Shown in pieces: positions 8,736 through 15,989 of a DNA stretch of 64,000 bases (its first letter is position 1; each line of letters begins with the position of its first letter). The DNA is taken from the NCBI GenBank assembly GCA_963715675.1, contig OY970265.1, positions 682,001 through 746,000 on the forward strand. The letters are read 5' to 3'. The position numbers and the translations under genes were made by a program. Source of the stretch: DASVWZ01 sp963715675 (GTDB lineage Bacteria > Acidobacteriota > Terriglobia > Terriglobales > Acidobacteriaceae). Below the pieces are notes generated by a model. It saw only the letters and a list, made by a program, of their open reading frames with translations, made no database searches and had not been told where the DNA came from.

Positions 8736-9338
8736 CTAACCTGTTCCTGGTGAGGCGTCTGCTGCTTCCCAGCGGGTTCGAGCCACGTTCAACTTGTAGC
8801 GGGCGATATTCAGATTATTGATAGCTTTGTCTTGCATTTCTTTCCAGCTTTGGGGCTGCGCCGGGTTCCGAGTGCGCAAGATGTTCAGGTTGGTTTCCGC
8901 CTCCCCGGCATAGAGCGAGGCCCCTCCCATGTTCTCTGCGACGATCTGATCGATCGCGTTGGCGCGTTGGATAGCAATGCTGAAGTCTGCCGGAAGAATT
9001 CTGATATCGTCCGGCAGTTGCGGATAAGTGTCCGGGCCGATCCTCTTGAGCCAGTCCTCAATCGTATGAATCGCAACCCTGAGCTGCAGGCTTACCGTCC
9101 CCAGGTCCGCCGTCCGCTGCTGGTCGATCTGCTTCCGCAGGATCACCAGCGTTTGTTCGGCGATTTCCGCTTGCCGGTTGGACGTGGCTACTTGTTCACG
9201 ACTCGCATCGGCCTGCCGCTTTGCGTGCCATGCGTAATAAATGTTAATCGCGGCAAGAACCACGACCAGCAGCACGTTCGCCACGGCAGCATAGGCCATG
9301 ACTTCATTTACGGTCAGTCCGAATGCTTTCTCTGGCAT
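8736..9338 (-). CDS. Small membrane protein with coiled coil, function unknown
   Basis: A 200-residue protein with one strong membrane helix at about residues 11-33 (AVANVLLVVVLAAINIYYAW), followed by a charged Ala/Gln/Glu-rich helix at 35-75 that looks like a coiled coil, then a soluble helical domain. The ATG at 9338 is preceded by a weak GGGA site. A candidate promoter (TATACT at 9358-9363, minus strand) lies about 19 bases upstream. I do not recognise a family. The N-terminal helix plus coiled coil resembles many single-pass membrane scaffold proteins, but that is only a resemblance. Confidence 0.75.
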   Translation of the reverse strand: MPEKAFGLTVNEVMAYAAVANVLLVVVLAAINIYYAWHAKRQADASREQVATSNRQAEIAEQTLVILRKQIDQQRTADLGTVSLQLRVAIHTIEDWLKRIGPDTYPQLPDDIRILPADFSIAIQRANAIDQIVAENMGGASLYAGEAETNLNILRTRNPAQPQSWKEMQDKAINNLNIARYKLNVARTRWEAADASPGTG

Positions 9339-9357
9339 TTGAGGTCCCGATAGTGGA

Positions 9358-9385
9358 AGTATAGATCGTAATCGGTATCAAGCAA
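9358..9385 (-). promoter_or_regulatory. Candidate sigma-70 promoter
   Basis: On the minus strand TTGCTT and TATACT are separated by 16 bases. TATACT matches the -10 consensus at 5 of 6 positions; the -35 is weak. The ATG of the small membrane protein lies 19 bases past the -10 box. Confidence 0.4.
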
Positions 9386-9417
9386 GAACCACGGGGACCT
9401 GAGTATAGCGCGAACCT

Positions 9418-9440
9418 GCCCTGAGCGCGGTCGAAGGAAC
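9418..9440. repeat. REP-like short palindrome
   Basis: An imperfect inverted repeat of the form CCTGAGCG-N-GGTCGAAGG. It closely resembles the second hairpin (CCCGAGCGGAGTCGAGGG) of the tail cassette beside tRNA-Sec at about 14924-14941. It suggests that part of that cassette is a dispersed REP-like sequence of this genome. Confidence 0.45.
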
Positions 9441-9621
9441 TCTCGCTCGCCGGGCTTCACGCCTGGCTGCGACCTGGTTCTGTCCCGGCATCGGGTTTGG
9501 CAGAATGGATCTTGAGCCGCAGCCACCAGCGCCGGGAACAACCGAGATTACGTACATTCCCGCCTCCGTTTCGAATCAGGAAAGGAGGTTCCTAAATCAA
9601 ACCGGGCATTGGGACGTTTGC

Positions 9622-9960
9622 TTACCGCGATGACCTTTTTCGCGGCGCTGGCGCTTCCAGGTAGTAAGCAACTGCGGCCAGTGATTTAAACCCCAGGGCC
9701 CGCATAATTCGGCGATAGGAATGACCCTTTCTAAAGAGTTCTTGCACGCGCTTCTTCTTTTGGGCTGATCGTTTGCTGATGAGACGCCGTCGGTTTAATT
9801 TGTGATTTTTCAGGTAGTAGGTAACTGCGGCGGGAGACTTGAACCCCAGGGCACGCATGATTTGGCGATAAGAACGGCCCTTTCTAAAAAGTTCTTGCAC
9901 GCGCTTCTTTCTTTGCGCGGATCGTTTGCTGATGAGTCGCCGTCGGTTTGGTTTGTCCAT
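9622..9960 (-). CDS. Tandem-duplicated helix-turn-helix DNA-binding protein
   Basis: A 112-residue, very Arg/Lys-rich protein made almost wholly of two ~51-residue copies of one unit (residues ~5-55 and ~56-106). Each unit has a basic arm, a helix (RVQELFRKG), and a helix-turn-helix-like SYRQIMRALGFKSPAAVTYYL segment resembling the LexA-type DNA-binding helix pair. The DNA repeats (about 9658-9810 and 9811-9957) are also close, so the duplication is fairly recent. The ATG at 9960 is preferred over a TTG at 9978. No other domain exists, so it is probably a pure DNA binder that could span two half-sites. It stands alone on its strand. No known family name is assigned. Confidence 0.75.
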   Translation of the reverse strand: MDKPNRRRLISKRSAQRKKRVQELFRKGRSYRQIMRALGFKSPAAVTYYLKNHKLNRRRLISKRSAQKKKRVQELFRKGHSYRRIMRALGFKSLAAVAYYLEAPAPRKRSSR

Positions 9961-10262
9961 GCCACCACTATAGGACAATGGCGTGCGCTGTCAAAGCAGG
10001 GTACTGTGGCTCAGAGCGCCTGGATTGACACCCGTCCGCGCCGGAAGGAAAATGGGAGCGCTTCGGAGGACGGTGCGAAACGCTTGTCCCGGCCCAGCGG
10101 TAATCACGTCAAGTCGTCTGGCTCGAACGCTTTGCTGCTTTCCGGAGCGCCAAGCCAAAGACCCGTTCGAAGCTTGCACGAGTCACCGGACTGCGTAGAG
10201 TGCAACTACAATCGGCCACGCCTGGCCGTCATTGCAGGCCCGGTCTCGGAGCCGTGACCGTA

Positions 10263-10793
10263 ATGCAAGATCTGCCTCTGTCGAAAGTCTACCAATTGCT
10301 CGAACCGGGTCCGGTGGTCCTGTTGACGACCGCCCGTAAGGGCCGCGCCAACGTCATGACGATGTCCTGGCATATGATGGTCGAATTTGAACCGCCGCTG
10401 GTTGCCTGTGTCGTCAGCAGTGCCAATCACAGCTTTGCCGCATTGCGGACGACAAAACAGTGCGTGATCGCCATTCCGGCGCTGGCGCTGGCTCCCAAAG
10501 TCGTGCAACTCGGCAACTGTTCGGGACGGGACGTGGAGAAGTTCGTGAGATTCGGGCTGACGCCGGTGCCGGCCCAGCGCGTAACGCCGCCTCTGATCGC
10601 CGAGTGTTTTGCCAATCTCGAATGCAAAGTGGTCGATACCGGTTTGCTCAACAAGTACAATCTTTTCATTCTTGAAGTGCTCAAGGCCTGGATGGATCCG
10701 GCGCAGAAGAATCCCAAGACCATCCACCATCACGGATATGGCAGGTTCGCTGTGGATGGCGAGATGATCAAGCTGAAGTCGAGAATGCCATAA
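10263..10793 (+). CDS. Flavin reductase-like (FMN-binding split barrel) protein
   Basis: A 176-residue protein with the split-barrel flavin reductase pattern: an early VVLLTTARKGRANVMTMSW stretch with the TxxxGxxN/MT feature that contacts FMN, followed by SFAALRTTKQCVIAIP and GRDVEKF segments seen in this family. Members bind FMN and either reduce it with NAD(P)H or serve as flavin-binding proteins; the true reaction here is unknown. The ATG at 10263 is chosen because the upstream in-frame sequence to 10200 is not family-like. The gene stands alone. Confidence 0.85.
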   Translation: MQDLPLSKVYQLLEPGPVVLLTTARKGRANVMTMSWHMMVEFEPPLVACVVSSANHSFAALRTTKQCVIAIPALALAPKVVQLGNCSGRDVEKFVRFGLTPVPAQRVTPPLIAECFANLECKVVDTGLLNKYNLFILEVLKAWMDPAQKNPKTIHHHGYGRFAVDGEMIKLKSRMP

Positions 10794-11331
10794 TCGGCAC
10801 ACGTCAGCAGGGCTGCGCTTCCCATCCCTCAGGCATTTTCCCTTTAGCAGGCCATGTCTTTGACAACTGCCACCCATAGTTGTGAAAGTCATCACGGGGA
10901 ACCGCAGCGTCTCTATTGGAGCTGTGTGTGCAATGTGTCACGCCCAATTGTGAGCATAATCCGCGGCAGGGCACAAACGACAGAATCCGCCTCCCACCCG
11001 CGTGGAGCGGAGAGGTCGGCGGCTTGGAAGTGGCGTTTCCAGCAATGGCAACCGGTTGTGGACGGTCGTAAGGAGTCAAGTCATTCCATCAGGACTCGGG
11101 CAGAAGTACATAGTGATCGGAACAATCAGCGAGTCTGCGATCTTTCCCTATTGACAAGACGGGGGACGAGGACAAGAATAGTCTCAAGCTTTTTAGTGCC
11201 ACCCCTCCCCTTACGGTGCCCGGGCCATGCTTGTGCATGTTCGTGTTCCTTACTCCGATGAAGGCCTTTGGCCTCGAATAGTTCGGAATCGTCCCGGGGC
11301 AGATCCAACATCGTCGGGAATGGAGGTAATT
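10794..11331. other. Intergenic region
   Basis: About 540 bases without a supported gene. It contains the promoter described at 11151-11179 and an untranslated leader of about 145 bases before the glycosidase-like gene. No known riboswitch fold was recognised in the leader. Confidence 0.4.
11151..11179 (+). promoter_or_regulatory. Candidate sigma-70 promoter for glycosidase/FG-GAP gene
   Basis: A perfect TTGACA (11151-11156) and AAGAAT (11174-11179) separated by 17 bases. Transcription would start near 11186. Confidence 0.5.
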
Positions 11332-14300
11332 ATGACAACCCTGACAAAGATGGATTCAACCAAGACCAGGAAGCGTGTCGCGCTTGCCGCTCTGGTATTT
11401 TTGGGTTTATCTGCGATCCTGCCCGCACTGGTTCGGGCGCAGGACGGCCTGCTGAGCCAGGAGGGGTCCGCTACCATCGACAATCAGATTCAGCAGGGCA
11501 AGTATGTCATCCCGAAAACTTTCTTCGGAATGCACATTAACACCCTCAGCACCCCGTGGCCTCCCCAGAGCGAACCATTCCCCATCTACTTCGCCAACCA
11601 GCGACTCGAGGGAAGCGACGTCAACTGGTGGAATATCGAAGTCGGGCCCGGAACCTACGACTACAACTACCTCGACCAGTGGATCGCGCAAGCCCAGGCG
11701 AACAAAGTTACCTTGATGTACACCTTTGACGGAGTCCCGCAATTTTATTCCAGTGTACCCTCGGACGCGGGTTGTACGTTTGAGGATGGGGCATGCGATC
11801 CGCCAAAGGACGTGAATGCAGACGGCAGCGGGACGGATGCGGCATTCATCCACTTCGTAACCGACTTGGCGCGACACAACGCTGAGTTGGGAAACCCCAT
11901 TCAGTATTGGGAGATGTGGAACGAGCCGAACCAGCGCAGGCAGTGGTACCCCACTTGCGAGAGACTCAAGAACTGCTACCACAACACCAGCCAGTGCACC
12001 GGCACCTACGGCACCAACCTGTGTTATGCCCAGTTGCTCCGCATGGCGGCAGACGCCTACCCAATCATTAAGGCGTATAACCCGAAAGCCGTAATCCTCA
12101 CGCCCCCACCGGTCGGCTACCCGGGCTCCGCCGAATTGTGGGTCGACCAATATCTGCAATGGCTGAAAAAAGGAGGCGTCGACTGCCCCCCGGCCGGGCA
12201 CTGCCCCTTACCCGATGTGATCTCCATCCATGGCTACCTCAACCAATGGGTCATGGGGGACTTCCCAATCCCGGAAAACGAACCCAAGCTCATCCAACAG
12301 GTGAAGGAAGCGGTAAGAAAGAACGGCTTTCAGCATTTGCCGATGTGGATCAGTGAAGGCGGCTGGGGGAACATCATTCTGGACGGATTCAACGATGCCG
12401 TGCTGCAGTCGGCGTTTCTTGCCCGCTACATATTGTTGCAGGAGTCGGCGGGGATTCCCAAGGCCTATTGGTATCAGTGGGACCAAAGCGGCGGTGCCGG
12501 CCGGTTGTGGCAAGGTCCAGCGGCAGACGATCTGCGTCTCGCCGGTTATGCGTACAGCTCGGTTGTGAACTGGACCTTGGGAGCAACCCTGACCAACGCC
12601 TGCGCGCAACAGAAGGGCGGTATCGTCTGGGTGTGCAAGTACTCGCGATCCACTCCCCGGGACTACAAGGCAATGATCGTGTGGAACTCCAGGGGGACTT
12701 CCACCTTTACCTTGCCCCAGGGGTTCGAGCAGTATTGTGATCTGATGGGCAACGTAACGCCTGTGAGAGGGAAAAAGGTACAGATCGGAGTCTGGCCAAT
12801 CCTGTTGGAAAACAAGAACCTCGGTCAAAGTGCATGCCAGCAAGAAACCGTGACTCTGCCTGAGGTGGCACAGTCGGGCATTTCTGCCGCCTTGGGCCGC
12901 AATATCGGCGACTATCACTTGCAAGCGGCGAATGGCGGGTTCCATGCCACCAACCCCCATCAGAATCTGGCGGCACACTTTGCGGCAAACGGGGTGGAAG
13001 TGCGCCATGGCAGCTCCCGCTGGGCGATGACCTTGCGTAGCTGGGGATATGGGGATGCGCTGGCGAAGCTGGAGGCGGTCCAGCCGCAAGCCAGTTCGAA
13101 CCGCGTGGAATACCGGCGCGACTGCATGACCGAATGGTATGTAAACGGACCCGTCGGATTGGAGCAGGGCTTTACGCTGAACCAGGCTCCAGGAAAGTCG
13201 AACGGCCAGCCTCTGACCATCGCGCTGACGCTGTCGGGAGACTTGACGCCGAGCGTGGACTCCGGGAAGAAAAGCCTGGTGCTGACCAACCGCCAAAAGC
13301 ATGCGGTGTTGCGCTATACCGGACTGCGCGCCTATGACGCGGCCGGGCAGGAACTGAGCGCCTCGCTGGAGTTGCGTGGCCAGGAATTGCGGTTGCACGT
13401 CACGGACGGCGGTGCGCGCTATCCGCTCACGATTGATCCGATCACGCAGGAGGCGAAGCTGATCGCATCCAACGGCCAGGTCAATGACCAGCTAGGTTTC
13501 TCCGTCGCCATCAACGCCACTGGCGACGTCGCGGTCGTGGGTGCGCCCAACGCCACCGGCAGCTCCGGCGTCTCGAATACCGGGGTAGCTTATGTGTTCG
13601 TCGAGCCGCCCAAAGGCTGGCAAGGCTCGATGAAAGAAGCCGCGCAGTTGACGGCGTCCGACGGGGCGAGTGGCGATCAATTCGGTGCGTCGGTCGCGAT
13701 CGATGGCAGTACCATCGTCGTCGGCGCTCCCATCGCCATGGTCGGCTCTAGTCCATGGCAGGGAGCAGCGTACGTATTTGTTCAGCCCAAGAACGGCTGG
13801 ACGGACGCAAGCGAAACTGCCAAGCTGACTGCCCTCGATGGCGCGACCAGCGACCAGCTGGGCTACGCCGTCGCCGTCAGCGGCAACACTGTTATCGCCG
13901 GTGCCCCGTTTGCTGCCATCACCAATACCCGGGGTGTTGCCAACTATGCGCAGGGTGCTGCTTACGTCTACGTCGAGCCGTCCGGCGGCTGGTCCTCGAT
14001 GACCCAGACCTCCAAGTTCACCACGGCCACCGGCACGGTTTGGAGTAATTTCGGCAAGTCTGTTGCCATCAACGCCAACACCGCCGTGGTGGGGGCTCCC
14101 TATTATCAGCTGTCTGCCAATCAGCTCCGGGGCGCGGCTTTCGTGTTTGTTGAACCCAAGCCCGGATGGCCATTGAACATGATGCCAACCGCCCGGCTGC
14201 TTGCTTCCGACGGAGCTACCGGAGATGAATTCGGATACGTTGCCATCAGCGGCGACTCCAGCACCATCGTGGCGGGCGCTCCCTGGAATAACGCACTCAA

Positions 14301-14736
14301 TGCCGGGAAAGGTGGTCAGGAGGGTGCGGCCTATGTGTTCGCCGAGCCCCAGAGCGGCTGGGTGAACATGACGCAAAGCGCCAAGCTAACCGCTTCCGAC
14401 GGCAACCGACCCAATTACTTCGGAAACGCCGTGGCCATCAGTTCGGACAATTCGACCATCGTGGTGGGCGCTCCTAACTATCGGACCGTCACGCCCCCGA
14501 AGATATCCGAGGGCGCGGCTTACGTGTTCTGGGAACCCAGCGGCGGCTGGGCTGGCTGTACCGGCTCCTGTTCAAATGAGGCCGCCAGCGCTACCACTGG
14601 AACTGCCTATGACTTGTTCGGGACCGGCATGGCGGTCAACAATGGGATCATGATGTCCGGCACACCGGGCGGTACTCCCAAGGGCAACAATGACTATGCC
14701 CAGGGCGATGCCTATCTCTTTACGGCAACGCCGTAG
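11332..14736 (+). CDS. Secreted clan-A glycosidase-like protein with FG-GAP repeats
   Basis: A 1134-residue secreted protein. The ATG at 11332 follows GGAGG closely. Residues 1-35 are a signal peptide (basic start, hydrophobic core, VRAQDG). Residues ~50-480 resemble a clan-A (GH39/GH5-like) TIM barrel: YWEMWNEP contains Glu198 as candidate acid/base, and MWISEGGWGN contains Glu342 as candidate nucleophile. The middle region (~500-700) carries a beta-rich domain. Residues ~705-1130 hold about seven FG-GAP beta-propeller repeats (DGASGDQFGASVAI... VVGAP... GAAYVFV). The pairing suggests binding and cleavage of a polysaccharide or glycoprotein outside the cell. Substrate is unknown. It is a single-gene unit. 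Confidence 0.82.
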   Translation: MTTLTKMDSTKTRKRVALAALVFLGLSAILPALVRAQDGLLSQEGSATIDNQIQQGKYVIPKTFFGMHINTLSTPWPPQSEPFPIYFANQRLEGSDVNWWNIEVGPGTYDYNYLDQWIAQAQANKVTLMYTFDGVPQFYSSVPSDAGCTFEDGACDPPKDVNADGSGTDAAFIHFVTDLARHNAELGNPIQYWEMWNEPNQRRQWYPTCERLKNCYHNTSQCTGTYGTNLCYAQLLRMAADAYPIIKAYNPKAVILTPPPVGYPGSAELWVDQYLQWLKKGGVDCPPAGHCPLPDVISIHGYLNQWVMGDFPIPENEPKLIQQVKEAVRKNGFQHLPMWISEGGWGNIILDGFNDAVLQSAFLARYILLQESAGIPKAYWYQWDQSGGAGRLWQGPAADDLRLAGYAYSSVVNWTLGATLTNACAQQKGGIVWVCKYSRSTPRDYKAMIVWNSRGTSTFTLPQGFEQYCDLMGNVTPVRGKKVQIGVWPILLENKNLGQSACQQETVTLPEVAQSGISAALGRNIGDYHLQAANGGFHATNPHQNLAAHFAANGVEVRHGSSRWAMTLRSWGYGDALAKLEAVQPQASSNRVEYRRDCMTEWYVNGPVGLEQGFTLNQAPGKSNGQPLTIALTLSGDLTPSVDSGKKSLVLTNRQKHAVLRYTGLRAYDAAGQELSASLELRGQELRLHVTDGGARYPLTIDPITQEAKLIASNGQVNDQLGFSVAINATGDVAVVGAPNATGSSGVSNTGVAYVFVEPPKGWQGSMKEAAQLTASDGASGDQFGASVAIDGSTIVVGAPIAMVGSSPWQGAAYVFVQPKNGWTDASETAKLTALDGATSDQLGYAVAVSGNTVIAGAPFAAITNTRGVANYAQGAAYVYVEPSGGWSSMTQTSKFTTATGTVWSNFGKSVAINANTAVVGAPYYQLSANQLRGAAFVFVEPKPGWPLNMMPTARLLASDGATGDEFGYVAISGDSSTIVAGAPWNNALNAGKGGQEGAAYVFAEPQSGWVNMTQSAKLTASDGNRPNYFGNAVAISSDNSTIVVGAPNYRTVTPPKISEGAAYVFWEPSGGWAGCTGSCSNEAASATTGTAYDLFGTGMAVNNGIMMSGTPGGTPKGNNDYAQGDAYLFTATP

Positions 14737-14741
14737 CAAAT

Positions 14742-14763
14742 CCCCGCAGGACAACTTGCGGGG
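14742..14763 (+). terminator. Hairpin after glycosidase/FG-GAP gene
   Basis: CCCCGCA (14742-14748) pairs with TGCGGGG (14757-14763) around an 8-base loop, six bases after the stop codon. No T-run follows, so it may be a 3'-end stabiliser instead of a true intrinsic terminator. Confidence 0.45.
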
Positions 14764-14808
14764 GAGTGGCAGGTGGTCCATCTAAACTGCTGAGGCCACA
14801 GCAGAGAG

Positions 14809-14949
14809 TGGCGGAAGCGAGTGGGAGTCGAACGCACCAATGACAGGCAAACCTGCCATCCGCCGGTTTTGAAGTTGAGCCGGTTTGCGGGCGTGAGCGG
14901 AGCGGGAGCCCGCAGGCGAAATCCCGAGCGGAGTCGAGGGAACCTGGCA
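14809..14949 (-). repeat. tRNA-Sec tail cassette: extra 3' part of tRNA-Sec plus 75-nt structured element
   Basis: Bases 14809-14874 repeat the 3' 66 bases of tRNA-Sec (anticodon loop to CCA), with a few changes near the T arm. Bases 14875-14949 are a 75-base element joining this copy to the intact tRNA, so the repeat unit is 141 bp. The element contains a stem (GCGGGC 14887-14892 with GCCCGC 14908-14913, extended by a T-A pair) and a second REP-like hairpin (TCCC...GGGA). The same element, ungapped for about 60 bases, follows the tRNA-Ala 3' end at 55401-55610. Confidence 0.8.
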
Positions 14950-15047
14950 TGGCGGAAGCGTGTGCGAGTCGAACGCACCAATGACAGGCAAACCTGCCAT
15001 CCGCCGGTTTTGAAGACCGGGACGATCACCGGACCGCATGCGCTTCC
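14950..15047 (-). tRNA. selC: tRNA-Sec (anticodon TCA)
   Basis: A 98-base gene including encoded CCA. On the minus strand it starts GGAAGCG and ends CGCTTCC-G-CCA. The anticodon stem CCGGT/ACCGG closes the loop CTTCAAA, with anticodon TCA at 15013-15011. A long variable arm (GGCAGG/CCTGTC), a six-pair D stem with a small loop, and the T arm GTGCG-TTCGACT-CGCAC all match the unusual bacterial selenocysteine tRNA layout. The eighth acceptor pair would be C-A. A TAGAAT box lies just upstream (about 15053-15058, minus strand). It implies the host inserts selenocysteine at UGA, but no selenoprotein or sel gene was found in this window. Confidence 0.93.
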
Positions 15048-15117
15048 GTGGGTATTCTAAAGGGAAACGAAACCGGAGTGCTTGACTTGCGCAGACGTGT
15101 CGTGGGCCACCGTAGCG

Positions 15118-15825
15118 TTATTTCCCGGCCTTGTGAAGTCGCGACGCTCCCGCCGCTAGGGCTCCGAGGCTGCCGGGTTCCAGTGTGATGACATCCGGCC
15201 CCGTAGTCTTGCCCGCGATGATAGGTTTATTCGGGATGGTCTCGTAGGCGTAGCCTGTCAAATAGGCCGTAAGGTTGCGTGGAATCACCTTGACCGACAG
15301 CCTCGCCCAGCCGTAGCGAGTCTGGCCGGAGATTTTGAATTCAAACCCCAAATACCGATTCTTAATTCCCTTGCCGTGATTCGCCCACAAACCGAAAATA
15401 TAGGTGCCGAACGGGCTAACAGCCGCCATTCTCGCGAAGGAGCTGAAGGGGTCGTGCGGCCCTATGGTCTTTCCGGCTTTGAGGGCTGCCGCGCCGAGAT
15501 TATCACTACCCCGGAATTGCACAACAACGTTGTTTCCCTTAGCATTGATCCCTTTCGTATACAGGTAGCTTGATTCGCGTCCGTTGCCGGAGAAAGTGTC
15601 GCAGGTAATCAAGAAATCAGCGTTTCCTTCGTTGTTGAGGGTCAGGCCTTGTTGATCGTGAGCCACAATTTTAAAGTTCGCTTTTGTGTAGACAATCTTC
15701 GCTTCGGCGGGGAGCGCCAAAGCCAGCGCTCCCACTCCCGCCGCGCTCGCCGCCAGCGCATAGGTGTTCAGATGCCGTTGCAATGATTCTGAAAGCGTGG
15801 ACGCGTTCCGCAGAGTCCGCTTCAT
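15118..15825 (-). CDS. Secreted protein of duplicated family, copy A
   Basis: A 235-residue protein. The ATG at 15825 has GAGG 5 bases upstream. The N-terminus (STLSESLQRHLNTYALAASA then a hydrophobic run and PAEAKIVYT) is a signal region shared with the copy at 17582-18304 and a remnant at 50556-50673. The C-terminus (LEPGSLGALAAGASRLHK) is also shared and resembles a shortened PEP-CTERM-type tail; no exosortase is visible here. The centre is beta-rich with NNEGNADFLI and GWARLSVKV motifs common in acidobacterial secreted proteins. Function is unknown. It is transcribed toward tRNA-Sec, from its own promoter. Confidence 0.78.
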   Translation of the reverse strand: MKRTLRNASTLSESLQRHLNTYALAASAAGVGALALALPAEAKIVYTKANFKIVAHDQQGLTLNNEGNADFLITCDTFSGNGRESSYLYTKGINAKGNNVVVQFRGSDNLGAAALKAGKTIGPHDPFSSFARMAAVSPFGTYIFGLWANHGKGIKNRYLGFEFKISGQTRYGWARLSVKVIPRNLTAYLTGYAYETIPNKPIIAGKTTGPDVITLEPGSLGALAAGASRLHKAGK

Positions 15826-15851
15826 ACATGCCTCAAAGAATCGCCGCTCCA

Positions 15852-15880
15852 AGCATAGTCCCGCTCTGGGCCTGCGTCAA
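15852..15880 (-). promoter_or_regulatory. Promoter of secreted-family gene, copy A
   Basis: On the minus strand TTGACG (15880-15875) and TATGCT (15857-15852) are 17 bases apart, about 26 bases before the ATG. The same boxes occur at the second gene copy. Confidence 0.6.
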
Positions 15881-15989
15881 CGAGGAATCTACCCGATCTG
15901 GGTGGCCGATACAAACCCGCAACAGTTGACACTTTTCGGGTGACCACCGATGTCATCCCGACGCGAAATTTGTTCCGGGCCGATGGCAG

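Larger units (their letters stand above)
15009..15890. repeat. Duplicated block, copy A (tRNA-Sec 5' part, gene, promoter)
   Basis: Starts at the tRNA-Sec anticodon loop, covers the tRNA 5' part and its upstream flank, the secreted-protein gene and its promoter. The same order recurs at 17473-18371. The flank next to the tRNA differs at only about five positions in 80 and the promoter ends are nearly identical, but the middle of the gene has diverged strongly. Confidence 0.8.

Noticed and set aside
9799..9960. Possible CRISPR-like repeats
   Set aside because: The ~150-bp repeat pair is coding (tandem HTH unit), and no short regularly spaced repeats occur anywhere in the window.
12208..13398. 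396-codon minus-strand ORF
   Set aside because: Antisense to the glycosidase-like gene with no domains of its own.
14712..15039. Small ORFs across tRNA-Sec
   Set aside because: They translate the tRNA and its tail cassette, giving repeated VCLSLVRSTRTRF-like strings.
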